From assembly GCF_000526315.1 (NCBI RefSeq), contig NZ_JAFV01000001.1, positions 558,001 through 622,000 of the forward strand: a stretch of DNA of 64,000 nucleotides. The letters are read 5' to 3'. The notes under the pieces are model-generated. The model saw nothing but the letters and a program-made list of their open reading frames with translations. It did no database searches and was not told where the DNA came from. This DNA comes from Methylopila sp. 73B (GTDB taxonomy: Bacteria > Pseudomonadota > Alphaproteobacteria > Rhizobiales > Methylopilaceae). How positions within the stretch are numbered: position 1 is the stretch's first letter; every line of letters starts with the position of its first letter. Below, one piece after another: positions 53,359-61,579 of this stretch. A program made the translations under genes and the position numbers.

Positions 53359-53949
53359 TCAGAAACCCACGAATTCCTCAGCGTTGATGATCGTCTCGCA
53401 GACGATATCCATTGTAATTCGCGCAGTCATTGCGCGAGCGCGTATGGTCTCATACGCCTCTTGTTCAGATAACCCCTTCCGGGACATCAGTATTTGCTTC
53501 GCTTTTTCAAGCTTTCTGAAGCCCTCTAATCGTGCCTCAAGCTTGCGAACTCTGTCAAGAAGGATTTTCTCTTTAGAGGAAATTGTGTGGGCGATGACGA
53601 TGCTGGTCAGGAGACCGAAGGCGCGGATCGGCTTCGTCACGATTGCGGCGGCGCCGGCGCGGGCGACCGCCTCGATCACCGCCGGGCTTTCGAACTCCAC
53701 GATCGCGACCAATGTCACCCGCGCGTCGCGCTCGGCCAGCGCCTTCAGCAGGACGTGGGTGAAGCCGTCCTGCCGGAACAGCATGAACACGATGTCGGCG
53801 TCCGAGGGGATCGCGTCCCGCGGCGGCCACACGGCCTCGACGTTGCAGCCGATGCGGCGGATCTGGTCGACCAGTTCGTCGCGCTCGCGGTCCTTCGGGT
53901 GGTAGACCACCACGCGGACGTTTCGAAGGTCGCGGAGGGCCTTCAGCAT
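53359..53949 (-). CDS. amiR: AmiR-like antitermination regulator with ANTAR domain
   Basis: 196 residues, the same length as Pseudomonas AmiR. A pseudo-receiver domain (about 1-125) lacks the phosphoacceptor Asp (DADIVFMLFRQDG), as in AmiR. A coiled coil (EKILLDRVRKLEARLEGFRKLE) leads into the ANTAR RNA-binding domain with KAKQILMSRKGLSEQEAYE and IRARAMTARITMDIV. Control should be by binding to AmiC rather than by phosphorylation. It starts five bases before the amiC stop region ends (TGACCGGATG), so the pair is cotranscribed. Confidence 0.93.
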   Translation of the reverse strand: MLKALRDLRNVRVVVYHPKDRERDELVDQIRRIGCNVEAVWPPRDAIPSDADIVFMLFRQDGFTHVLLKALAERDARVTLVAIVEFESPAVIEAVARAGAAAIVTKPIRAFGLLTSIVIAHTISSKEKILLDRVRKLEARLEGFRKLEKAKQILMSRKGLSEQEAYETIRARAMTARITMDIVCETIINAEEFVGF

Positions 53950-53953
53950 CCGG

Positions 53954-55123
53954 TCAGCCCCCCGCTACGCGGGCGGTGACGAGGTTCGGCGCGTGGTCCC
54001 AGTCCGCTAGGCTGTGGTGGATCAGGTACGGGTCGGGCTTGATCGCCTGCGCGCTCTGCTCGAGCACCTTGAACTGGCCATCCGCCTCCACGCGCCCGAT
54101 CCGCGGCCAGAGGTAGGAGTGCCCGTTCTCGGCGTCGATCCGGATCTCGCCCTGCGGCGCAAGAAAGCTGGTCTCGCCGAGCGCCGACCGGACGTTCCCG
54201 GGTTCGACGGACCGGGCGCGCCCGACGGCGTCGAGCGTCATGCGCGTCACGCTGTAGGCGGTTTCGGCCATCGCGTTCAGGCGCTCGTGCACTCCGAAGC
54301 GGGACTGGTAGGCCCGCACGAAGCGGCGGTTTTCGGGGCTGTCGATCGACTGGAAGTAGGTCGCGCCGGTGAGGTGGCCGACGGCGAGGCCTGCCGGCAT
54401 CGACGCGATCTCGGCCTCGGTGACGGTCAGGCTCGCGATCGTCAGCGTGTCGGTCAGGCCGGCTTCGGCGCAGAGCTCGTAGAAGCGCACGGCGGCTTCG
54501 CCGACGACGGTGCAGAACACGACGTCCGGCTTCTTCTTCTTGATGTCCTGGACGATCTGGTCGAGCTCCCGGCGGGAGGCGTCGAGCGGCACGTAGCGCT
54601 CGGCCAGCGTCTGGCCCTTCTGCTCCGCGACCAGGGTCATCATCACCCGGTTGGATTCGACCGGGAAGGTGTAGCGGGTGCCGACGAGGTAGAAGCTCCT
54701 GCCGGCGTTGAGGATCAGGTGCCGCGCCAGCAGCAGGATATGCTGGTTCGGCACCGCTCCGCCGTAGATCACGTTCGGCGAGTATTCGAAGCCCTCGTAG
54801 GGCGCGGCGTAGGCCAGCACCGCGCCGCGTCGCTCGACGATCGGCACCACCGCCTGACGCGTGTTGGTCATGTAGCAGCCGACGAGCAGGCCGGCGCCGT
54901 CCTCGTCCAGCATGCGCTCGGCGAGGCTCGCGAACCGCGCCGGGTCGGACTGGGCGTCGTAGGTCACGGGAACAACCTCGCGGCCTGCCACCCCCCCGGC
55001 GGCGTTGATCTCTTCGATCGCGAGCAGCGTCGCGTTGAGCTGGGTGCGCTCGAGATAGGCCGTTGGCCCGGTCGCCGAGTACAGCGCCCCGACGATCAAC
55101 GGCTTGGTGGTGTCGAACGCCAT
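53954..55123 (-). CDS. amiC: AmiC-like cytoplasmic ligand sensor
   Basis: 389 residues from the ATG at 55123 with GGAAG upstream. A type 1 periplasmic-binding fold but with no signal peptide (MAFDTTKPLIVGALYSATG), as expected for a cytosolic sensor that sequesters AmiR. Landmarks are AIEEINAAGGVAGREVVPV, LLVGCYMTNTRQAVVPIVE and YYFQSIDSPENRRFV-like GATYFQSIDSPENRRF. In Pseudomonas, amide binding to AmiC frees AmiR. The ligand here is unknown but should relate to the HyuAB substrate. Its own leader holds a strong terminator. Confidence 0.92.
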   Translation of the reverse strand: MAFDTTKPLIVGALYSATGPTAYLERTQLNATLLAIEEINAAGGVAGREVVPVTYDAQSDPARFASLAERMLDEDGAGLLVGCYMTNTRQAVVPIVERRGAVLAYAAPYEGFEYSPNVIYGGAVPNQHILLLARHLILNAGRSFYLVGTRYTFPVESNRVMMTLVAEQKGQTLAERYVPLDASRRELDQIVQDIKKKKPDVVFCTVVGEAAVRFYELCAEAGLTDTLTIASLTVTEAEIASMPAGLAVGHLTGATYFQSIDSPENRRFVRAYQSRFGVHERLNAMAETAYSVTRMTLDAVGRARSVEPGNVRSALGETSFLAPQGEIRIDAENGHSYLWPRIGRVEADGQFKVLEQSAQAIKPDPYLIHHSLADWDHAPNLVTARVAGG

Positions 55124-55142
55124 GCTCTTCCGCCTCAAGCAC

Positions 55143-55184
55143 AAAAAAAAGGAGCTCCCGCCGGGCAGAACCGGCGGGAGCTCC
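55143..55184 (-). terminator. Strong intrinsic terminator 20 bases before the amiC start
   Basis: On the minus strand a perfect 14-pair stem (GGAGCTCCCGCCGG / CCGGCGGGAGCTCC) with a TTCTGC loop is followed by eight T. It is 76 bases after the stop of the GGDEF-EAL gene and only 20 bases before the amiC ATG. It may end the upstream transcript, act as an attenuator of amiCR, or both. Confidence 0.9.
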
Positions 55185-55193
55185 CTTTGCTCC
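55177..55193 (-). promoter_or_regulatory. Candidate antiterminator hairpin in the amiC leader
   Basis: Minus-strand GGAGC-AAAGGGA-GCTCC, overlapping the 5' arm of the terminator by eight bases. Loop and 3' flank (AAGGGAGC) match the hyuA-leader hairpin. A weaker possible partner, GCC-TAGCGTC-GGC, is at 55197-55209. Confidence 0.5.
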
Positions 55194-55259
55194 TGAGCCG
55201 ACGCTAGGCGCCGCGCCGCGCGTCGTCAACGCGAAAGTTGGCGGGAGCGGCGCTCGCCG

Positions 55260-57251
55260 TCAGCGACGCGGCGGCGCCCGGCGGGCGGGCGCGGCGTTCG
55301 TATGCGCGCTCGCCCACCGCAGCGCTTCGTTGCGCGGCATCGGACGGGCGATGAGGTAGCCCTGAAACGCCTTGCATCCCAGGTCCTGCATGGTCTCGAG
55401 GTCGTCCTGTTGCTCGATGCCTTCGGCCACCACCTCGAAGCCGAGCGGCCCCGCGAGGCTGAGGATCGCCAGCACCAGACTGCGGTTCTCGGCGGACCGG
55501 GAGACGCCCTCGACGAAGATGCGGTCGATCTTCACCCGGTCCACCCGCAGCCGCCGAAGCGCTCCAAGCGAGGAGTAACCCACGCCGAAGTCGTCGATCG
55601 CCACGCTGACGCCGGCCTCCGACAGGGCGGCGAGCTTGCCGCGCACGGCCTGAATGTCGAGGGCGGTCTCCTCCGTGATCTCGATCTCGAGCATCGCGGG
55701 CGGAACGCCGCGCGCCTTCAGGTCCTTCAGCACCAGTTCGTCCACGGCGATCTGCGACATCTCGCGGGGCGAGACGTTCATCGCGACGCGGGCGTCGCTG
55801 AGGCCGATCTCGCGCATGGCGAGGATGGCGACGCAGATGTCGCTCAGGATGAAGCGCAGCAGCTGCTCGCCGAAGCCTGCGAGCGAGGCCGAGGCGATCA
55901 GGTCCGGGGGCGCGATCCAGCCGTGCCGCGGGTGGCGCCAGCGCGCGAGCGCTTCGAAGCCGCCGAAGCGCGCGCCCCCGTCGATCATCACCGGCTGATA
56001 CCAGACCTCGAGGCCGCCCTCCGCCAGCGCCTTTCCGAGGTCGCGCTCGATGTCGCGGCGCATCGCGAGATGGTGCGCGAGCTCCGCGTCGAACACGTAA
56101 CACCGGTTTCGGCCGGCGAGCTTCGCCGCATAGAGCGCGGCGTCGGCCGAGATCAGCATCTCGTCGATCGCCGGCGCCGTCGACACGTGAACCCCGATGC
56201 TGACGCCGATGCGGCCCGCGTCGAAGGCCGCGAAGGGGATCGTGATGGCGGCGATCAGCTCGTGCGCGAGCAGCGTCGGGTTGACGTCGACGAGGCCCAT
56301 TTCGAACAGCACGGCGAACTCGTCGCCGCCGAGGCGCGCCACCGCGAAGGAGTTGGGCAGCGACAATTGCAGCCGACGCGCGACCTCGATGAGCACGTTG
56401 TCGCCGGCCTTGTGGCCGTAGGTGTCGTTGACGGCCTTGAAGCCGTCGAGATCGAGCAACAGCAGGCTCATCGGCGACTGCGCGATCGCCGCCCGCCGTT
56501 CCGCCTCCTCCAGGAAGCCGCTGCGGTTGAGCAGGCCGGTCAGCGCGTCGCGCGAGGCGCGACGGGTCATCTCCTCGGCGATCTCGGTCGCCGCCTCGTG
56601 CGCGCCTTCGAGCGACCTCGCGAGAAAGGTCGCCTCGTTCTTCAGCCGGCTGGTCTCTCGCATGAGGCCTTCGCCTTCCCGGCAGGCCCGTATGAGGGCC
56701 GCGAGATAGAGAACGACGGTCGCGCCGAGGCACACGCGATCGAAGCCGCCCGCGTAGAACAGGCAACCCGCCGCCGACAGAAGCGGCGGCGTGATGAAGG
56801 CGATCGGGATGCGCGCGTAGGCGAAACCGTGCGTGACGGCGCCCGCGGTGATCCCGCACACGACGATCAGGTAGAACAGCGTCTGGGGCGAGGTGTAGCC
56901 GGCGCACAACGTCGGGATGAACGCCCAGACGAGACCGGACAACAGCGCGGCCGCCGAGTGCAGCTGCAAGCGTCGATCGACGGCCCTCGGATCCGTCGTC
57001 TCCGGCAGTCGGCAGAGCATCATGCGGACGCTGTTGGGAACGCAGGACGCAGCGAACCAAATCAGACCGGCCATGGCCTCGCCGGAGTTCCAGGCCACCA
57101 AAAAGGACGCGATTCCCAACGCCACGTTGACGGGTATCGACAGAAGCACGCTGCGCCTGACGGCAGCTAGCTGGTCGGACCGGATCAAGTGCGAGAGGGT
57201 GGTCGCGGCGCCCTTCGCGCCGCGCGATAAAGGTCGTCCCGCACCGACCAT
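55260..57251 (-). CDS. Membrane-bound GGDEF-EAL c-di-GMP protein
   Basis: 663 residues from the ATG at 57251, which has GAGG upstream; an ATG at 57299 is possible. Six membrane helices occupy roughly the first 195 residues. The GGDEF domain has an intact GGDEF (VARLGGDEFAVLF). The EAL domain keeps its catalytic set: FEALARWRHP, AMNVSPREM, EIEITEETA, IDDFGVGYSS, VKIDRIFV and VVAEGIEQ. It could make or degrade c-di-GMP; the direction cannot be told. Together with WspR it gives the window two c-di-GMP enzymes. Confidence 0.92.
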   Translation of the reverse strand: MVGAGRPLSRGAKGAATTLSHLIRSDQLAAVRRSVLLSIPVNVALGIASFLVAWNSGEAMAGLIWFAASCVPNSVRMMLCRLPETTDPRAVDRRLQLHSAAALLSGLVWAFIPTLCAGYTSPQTLFYLIVVCGITAGAVTHGFAYARIPIAFITPPLLSAAGCLFYAGGFDRVCLGATVVLYLAALIRACREGEGLMRETSRLKNEATFLARSLEGAHEAATEIAEEMTRRASRDALTGLLNRSGFLEEAERRAAIAQSPMSLLLLDLDGFKAVNDTYGHKAGDNVLIEVARRLQLSLPNSFAVARLGGDEFAVLFEMGLVDVNPTLLAHELIAAITIPFAAFDAGRIGVSIGVHVSTAPAIDEMLISADAALYAAKLAGRNRCYVFDAELAHHLAMRRDIERDLGKALAEGGLEVWYQPVMIDGGARFGGFEALARWRHPRHGWIAPPDLIASASLAGFGEQLLRFILSDICVAILAMREIGLSDARVAMNVSPREMSQIAVDELVLKDLKARGVPPAMLEIEITEETALDIQAVRGKLAALSEAGVSVAIDDFGVGYSSLGALRRLRVDRVKIDRIFVEGVSRSAENRSLVLAILSLAGPLGFEVVAEGIEQQDDLETMQDLGCKAFQGYLIARPMPRNEALRWASAHTNAAPARRAPPRR

Positions 57252-57380
57252 GCGATGATCCTCAACGGCGAGAGCCGGGACCGTCGGCCCACGACTCATT
57301 CGTCAGGACCATCCTGCGCTCGAGTTAATAGCCCCGCAACGCCGCGGAAAGAACACTATGTCGTCGTGGCGAAAGGGAAA

Positions 57381-57794
57381 TCACCTTTCGCCCGCGCGAG
57401 GCCGGGACGGGCGCGTGCCGATGTAGATCGCTCCCGCCGCGATGAGCGCCAGACTCGATACGATCGCGATCGGCGGCGCGCCGGATACGCTCACGAGCAC
57501 GACCGAAAGCCCCATGCCAGCGAAGGCGAAAAGCTTGGCCCTGAGGGGAATCGCGCGGTCGCGGCGCCAGGCCACTACGGTTGGGCCGAGTTTGGGATGC
57601 GCCAGCAGCCAGGCTTCGAGACGCGGCGAGCCGCGCGCGAAACATCCCGCTGCGAGGATGAGGAAGACCGTTCCGGGCATCACCGGGAGGATGAGCCCTG
57701 CGACCCCAAGTCCCAGCAAGGCGAATCCGAGCGCGAGCCAGAGGACGCGCGCCGAGCGGCTTCCTGCCGTCGCTCCTCCCTCGTTTCGCCCCAT
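57381..57794 (-). CDS. DUF454 (YbaN-like) small inner-membrane protein
   Basis: 137 residues with three to four hydrophobic segments. The family signature GLGVAGLILPVMPGTVFLILAAGCFARGSPRLEAWLLAHPKLGP is about residues 28-71, where cysteine and histidine residues are conserved. The function is unknown. It is divergent from the DUF502 gene, with about 90 bases between starts. Confidence 0.88.
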   Translation of the reverse strand: MGRNEGGATAGSRSARVLWLALGFALLGLGVAGLILPVMPGTVFLILAAGCFARGSPRLEAWLLAHPKLGPTVVAWRRDRAIPLRAKLFAFAGMGLSVVLVSVSGAPPIAIVSSLALIAAGAIYIGTRPSRPRAGER

Positions 57795-57884
57795 CGTCGC
57801 TCCACATGCTATGAGACTGTTTGTGCGTTGCGAAAGCGCCGGCCGCAAGCCGGAGCGCGCGCGGATCACGGAGCGCCTGAGCGC

Positions 57885-58640
57885 ATGAAGGAAAAGCTCG
57901 ACGCGACGCTCGCCGCACTGGCCGAGCCGCAACCGGCGCCGAAGCCGAAGGGGGCGGCGCGCATTCGCACCTACTTCTTGACCGGACTGGTGGTGGCCGG
58001 GCCGGTGGCGATCACGATCTGGATCACGCTCTGGCTGATCGGCCTGATCGACGGCTGGGTGAAGCCGCTGATTCCGCCGGCCTGGAACCCCGACAGCTAC
58101 CTGCCGGTGGCGGTGCCCGGCTTCGGCGTGCTGGCGGCGTTCCTCGGGCTCACGATCCTCGGCTTCCTGACCGCAAATCTTGTCGGGCGCACCGTGGTGC
58201 AGTCGGGCGAGCAGGTGCTGAACCGCATGCCGGTGGTGCGCTCGCTCTACAAGGGCGTGAAGCAGATCTTCGAGACCGTGTTCAAGCAGGACGGCACGAG
58301 CTTCCGCCGCGTTGGCCTGATCGAATGGCCGGGGCCGGGGATGTGGTCGCTGTGCTTCATCACCGAGCCCGCGCGCGGCGCGCTGGCGGAGGGGCTTCCG
58401 GGTCCGGAGCACCTCTGCCTGTTTGTGCCCTGCACCCCGAATCCGACCACCGGCTACCTCGTCATGATGGAGGCCTCGAAGGTGACCGAGATCGACGTCT
58501 CCACCGACGACGCCTTCAAGCTCATCATGTCCATGGGCATCATCCAGCCGAACGGCGCGCCGCCGCCCGAGCCGCCGATGATCGCGCCGAACCTGCCGGG
58601 CGGGGAGAAACCCGAGATCGCGGCGCCCGCGGCGGGCTGA
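57885..58640 (+). CDS. DUF502 family membrane protein
   Basis: 251 residues from the ATG at 57885. Two membrane helices (about 27-52 and 75-100) with the family motif YFLTGLVVAGPVAITIWIT, then LNRMPVVRSLYKGVKQIFETVF and VPCTPNPTTGYLVMM. The C-terminal 35 residues are Pro-rich. The family's function is not established. It is next to recG in many alphaproteobacteria. Confidence 0.9.
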   Translation: MKEKLDATLAALAEPQPAPKPKGAARIRTYFLTGLVVAGPVAITIWITLWLIGLIDGWVKPLIPPAWNPDSYLPVAVPGFGVLAAFLGLTILGFLTANLVGRTVVQSGEQVLNRMPVVRSLYKGVKQIFETVFKQDGTSFRRVGLIEWPGPGMWSLCFITEPARGALAEGLPGPEHLCLFVPCTPNPTTGYLVMMEASKVTEIDVSTDDAFKLIMSMGIIQPNGAPPPEPPMIAPNLPGGEKPEIAAPAAG

Positions 58641-58641
58641 G

Positions 58642-58747
58642 CGTCATCCCGGACGGCGGCGCCAGCCGCCGAGCCGGGATCGTGGCCCGGAAGGGCGCTT
58701 CATTCGGCTGACGATCCCGGATCGGCCTTCGGCCGTCCGGGATGACG
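58642..58747. repeat. Family B palindromic repeat, copy 2
   Basis: Begins CGTCATCCCGGACGGC and ends GCCGTCCGGGATGACG, perfect inverse complements over 16 bases, with internal GCCGGGATCGT / ACGATCCCGG. It lies between convergent DUF502 and recG genes. Confidence 0.87.
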
Positions 58748-58753
58748 TCCAGC

Positions 58754-60856
58754 TCATCCCGCCCGGAGCAACCGCACCGCGGCGTCGCGCTCGAACAGGT
58801 GGAGCAGCAGCCGCAGCGCGGCGCCGCGTTCGGACGTCAGGTTCGGATCCCTCGCCAGCACCAGCCCTGCGTCGTCGTGGGCGATGCGGACCAGCTCCGC
58901 ATGACGCTCCATGCGGGCGAAGCGGAACACGGCCATGCCGGACTGCCGCGCGCCCAGCACCTCGCCTTCGCCGCGCAGCTCCAAATCCTTCTCCGCGATG
59001 ACGAAGCCGTCGTCGGTGTCGCGCAGCGTCTCCAGGCGGGACTTCGCGGTCTCGCCGAGCGGTCCCTTCCAGAGCAGCAGACAGGTCGAGCGCTCGGCGC
59101 CGCGCCCGACGCGGCCGCGGAGCTGGTGGAGCTGCGCGAGGCCGAAGCGCTCGGCGTGCTCGATCACCATGATCGTCGCCTCCGGCACGTTGACGCCGAC
59201 CTCGATCACCGTGGTCGCAACCAGGATCGAGGCGCGGCCCTCGACGAAGGCTGCGACGGCGGCGTCCTTCTCCGCGCCCTTCATCTTGCCGTGCACGAGG
59301 CCCACCCGGCCGGGGAAGAACTCCGCGAGGCTCGCGAAGCGGTCTTCCACGGCGGCGACGTCCAGCGTCTCGGATTGCTCGACCAGCGGGCACACCCAGT
59401 AGACCCGCGCGCCCTTGTCGATGGCCCGGCCAATCGCGCCGATGGTCTCGTCCAGCCGGTCGAGGCTGACGAGACGCGTGTCGATCGGCGTCCGTCCCGG
59501 CGGCTTCTCGTCGAGCGCGGAGTGGTCCATGTCGCCGAAGGTGGTAAGCACCAGCGTCCGTGGGATCGGCGTCGCGGTCATCACCAGCACGTCGACGGCG
59601 TTGCCCTTGGAGGCGAGCGCCAGCCGCTGACGGACGCCGAACTTGTGCTGCTCGTCGACGATCGCGAGCGCGAGATCGTGGAACGCGACCTCGTCCTGGA
59701 ACAGCGCATGGGTGCCGACCAGGAGATCGATCTCGCCCGCGGCGAGGCGTTCGAGCAGCGCCGCCCGCTCGCGGCCCTTCTCGCGCCCCGTCAACAGCGC
59801 CACCGTCATGCCGCCGGCGGCCGCCAGGGGCTCTAGCGTCGCCAGGTGCTGGCGCGCGAGGATTTCGGTGGGCGCCATCAGCGCGGCCTGCCGACCGGCC
59901 TCGACGGCGGCCGCCGCCGCAAGCAGCGCCACCACCGTCTTCCCCGACCCGACGTCGCCCTGCAGCAGCCGCAGCATGCGCATGGGGGCGGCGAGGTCCG
60001 CGCGAATGGCGTCGAGCGCGCGGGCCTGCGCGCCGGTCAGCTCGAAGGGCAGGGCGGCGGTGATCGTCGCCGCGATCCGGCCGTCGCCGGTGGTGGCCCG
60101 GCCGCTCGCCCGCTTCATGTGCGCGCGCACCATCTGCAGCGCGAGCTGGTTGGCGAAGACCTCGTCGTAAGCGAGGCGCGTCAGCGCCGGCCCGTCCGCG
60201 GAGACGTCGCCGGGGGTCGTCGGGCGATGAAGGGCGTTCAGGCTGGCGGTGAGGCTTGCGAAGCCGCGGCGTGTGAGGAAGGCCGCGTCCTGCCACTCGG
60301 GCAGCGCCGGGAGCCTGTCGAAGGCCGCGCGGGCGATGCGGGCGACGAGGTTGTGGTTGAGCCCCTCGACCAGCGGGTAAGTGGGCTCCACCGGCGGCAG
60401 CTTGGCGAGGCCTTCGGCGTCGAGCACATGGGCGGGGTGCACCATCTGCACCATTCCGTCGAACAGCTCGGGATTGCCGGACACCCAGCGGGTTTCGCCG
60501 AGGGGCAGCAAGCGCTCGATGTACGCTTCTTGCGCCTTGAAGAACACGAGCGTCATGGCGCCGGTCGCGTCCGCCACCACCACGCGGTGGGGCGCGCGAG
60601 GGGAACGTCCCGGTTGGTGGCGCTCGACCACAACCTCGACGGTCGCAATCTCGCCGGGGATGAGCTCCGCGATCGTGGGCCGCGCCCGGCGATCGATCGC
60701 GCCGGTCGGCGCATGGAACAGGGCGTCCACCACGCGCGGCGCTCCGCCGCCGGCCGAGCTTCCAAGCAGGCGCGTCAGCGCCTTCGCCACCTTCGGCCCG
60801 ACGCCGGGCAGCGAGGTCACGTCGGCGAACAGGGGGTCGAGCCGGGAATCGCGCAT
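58754..60856 (-). CDS. recG: ATP-dependent DNA helicase RecG
   Basis: 700 residues, normal length. An N-terminal wedge/OB domain (LPGVGPKVAKAL, ADATGAMTLVFF) is followed by helicase motifs: Walker A GDVGSGKT, motif II DEQHKFG, TATPIPRTL, and in the C-terminal half ATTVIEVGVNVPEAT and QLRGRVGRG. RecG remodels stalled replication forks and Holliday junctions. It is convergent with the DUF502 gene and divergent from sdhE. Confidence 0.97.
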   Translation of the reverse strand: MRDSRLDPLFADVTSLPGVGPKVAKALTRLLGSSAGGGAPRVVDALFHAPTGAIDRRARPTIAELIPGEIATVEVVVERHQPGRSPRAPHRVVVADATGAMTLVFFKAQEAYIERLLPLGETRWVSGNPELFDGMVQMVHPAHVLDAEGLAKLPPVEPTYPLVEGLNHNLVARIARAAFDRLPALPEWQDAAFLTRRGFASLTASLNALHRPTTPGDVSADGPALTRLAYDEVFANQLALQMVRAHMKRASGRATTGDGRIAATITAALPFELTGAQARALDAIRADLAAPMRMLRLLQGDVGSGKTVVALLAAAAAVEAGRQAALMAPTEILARQHLATLEPLAAAGGMTVALLTGREKGRERAALLERLAAGEIDLLVGTHALFQDEVAFHDLALAIVDEQHKFGVRQRLALASKGNAVDVLVMTATPIPRTLVLTTFGDMDHSALDEKPPGRTPIDTRLVSLDRLDETIGAIGRAIDKGARVYWVCPLVEQSETLDVAAVEDRFASLAEFFPGRVGLVHGKMKGAEKDAAVAAFVEGRASILVATTVIEVGVNVPEATIMVIEHAERFGLAQLHQLRGRVGRGAERSTCLLLWKGPLGETAKSRLETLRDTDDGFVIAEKDLELRGEGEVLGARQSGMAVFRFARMERHAELVRIAHDDAGLVLARDPNLTSERGAALRLLLHLFERDAAVRLLRAG

Positions 60857-60907
60857 GCGGTTTCAGGGAAAGCCGAGCCCGGCGGGGAAGGCAAGGGACA
60901 GCGGCGC

Positions 60908-61025
60908 CGTCATCCCGGCCGAAGCGAAGCGCAGAGCCGGGATCGTCCCGTCATTGGGGGCAAAAGCTCCGCGGTTGCGTTCTTCTGACGACGATCCCGG
61001 ATCGGCCTAAGGCCGTCCGGGATGC
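60908..61025. repeat. Family B palindromic repeat, copy 3
   Basis: Begins CGTCATCCCGGCC and ends GGCCGTCCGGGATG, with GCCGGGATCGTC / GACGATCCCGG inside. It lies between the divergent recG and sdhE genes and so may affect their promoters. Confidence 0.84.
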
Positions 61026-61125
61026 CGGCGGCCGTTCTCAAAGCTGACATGCGGCGCCGTGGCTGCTAGGACCTCGGCCGCGCGGACATATATCGAACGA
61101 TCGTCCAGCAACCCGCGAGGCCGCG

Positions 61126-61428
61126 ATGACAGGCACGACACGCACCGGAGAGGGTCTCGACCCGCGCCGCCGCCGTGCGCTCTACCGCTCCTGGCGGCGG
61201 GGCACGCGTGAGATGGACCTGCTGATGGGCCGGTTCGCAGACGCCGAGATCGACCTGCTCACCGACGATGAGCTCGATGTCTACGAGGAGCTGATCGAGG
61301 TTCCGGACCGTGACCTGTTCGCATGGATTTCGAGCAACGAAGCTGTTCCTAAAAACTACGACACGACCGTCTACCGCCGCCTGCTGGCGTTTCACCAGGC
61401 CTTCCCGACGACCGAGCACATTGGGTGA
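61126..61428 (+). CDS. sdhE: FAD assembly factor SdhE
   Basis: 100 residues. The RGxxE motif is in SWRRGTREMDLLMGRFAD (about residues 22-39), the feature needed to attach FAD covalently to succinate dehydrogenase. LTDDELDVYEELIEVPDRDLFAWI completes the family fold. recG-sdhE-mfd is a conserved order in alphaproteobacteria. Confidence 0.94.
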   Translation: MTGTTRTGEGLDPRRRRALYRSWRRGTREMDLLMGRFADAEIDLLTDDELDVYEELIEVPDRDLFAWISSNEAVPKNYDTTVYRRLLAFHQAFPTTEHIG

Positions 61429-61438
61429 CGGCCGCTCC

Positions 61439-61556
61439 CTTGTCCCGGCCCCGAGCCGGGACCCAGAAACGCTGTCGTTTCAGATTGGATTCCGCCGTCG
61501 TCGCTTTTTCTTTCAGGGTCCCGCGTTTATGGGTCCCGGCTCAAGGCCGGGACAAG
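61439..61556. repeat. Palindromic repeat between sdhE and mfd
   Basis: CTTGTCCCGGCC...GAGCCGGGACCC at the left and GGGTCCCGGCTC...GGCCGGGACAAG at the right, inverse complements over most of 26 bases, with a T-rich middle. I found no second copy in the window. Confidence 0.82.
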
Positions 61557-61579
61557 ACCCCGCTTATGTTTCCGGAACG

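Noticed and set aside
55201-55229. Promoter-like TTGACG with TAGCGT at 17-base spacing on the minus strand before the amiC terminator
   Set aside because: The boxes are plausible but would start transcription downstream of the possible first leader hairpin, and TAGCGT is a poor minus-10. I left it out of the features because it conflicts with the leader model and cannot be decided from sequence.
7546-61556. CRISPR array or insertion sequences formed by the repeated palindromes
   Set aside because: The copies are far apart, contain no transposase gene and have no regular repeat-spacer pattern.
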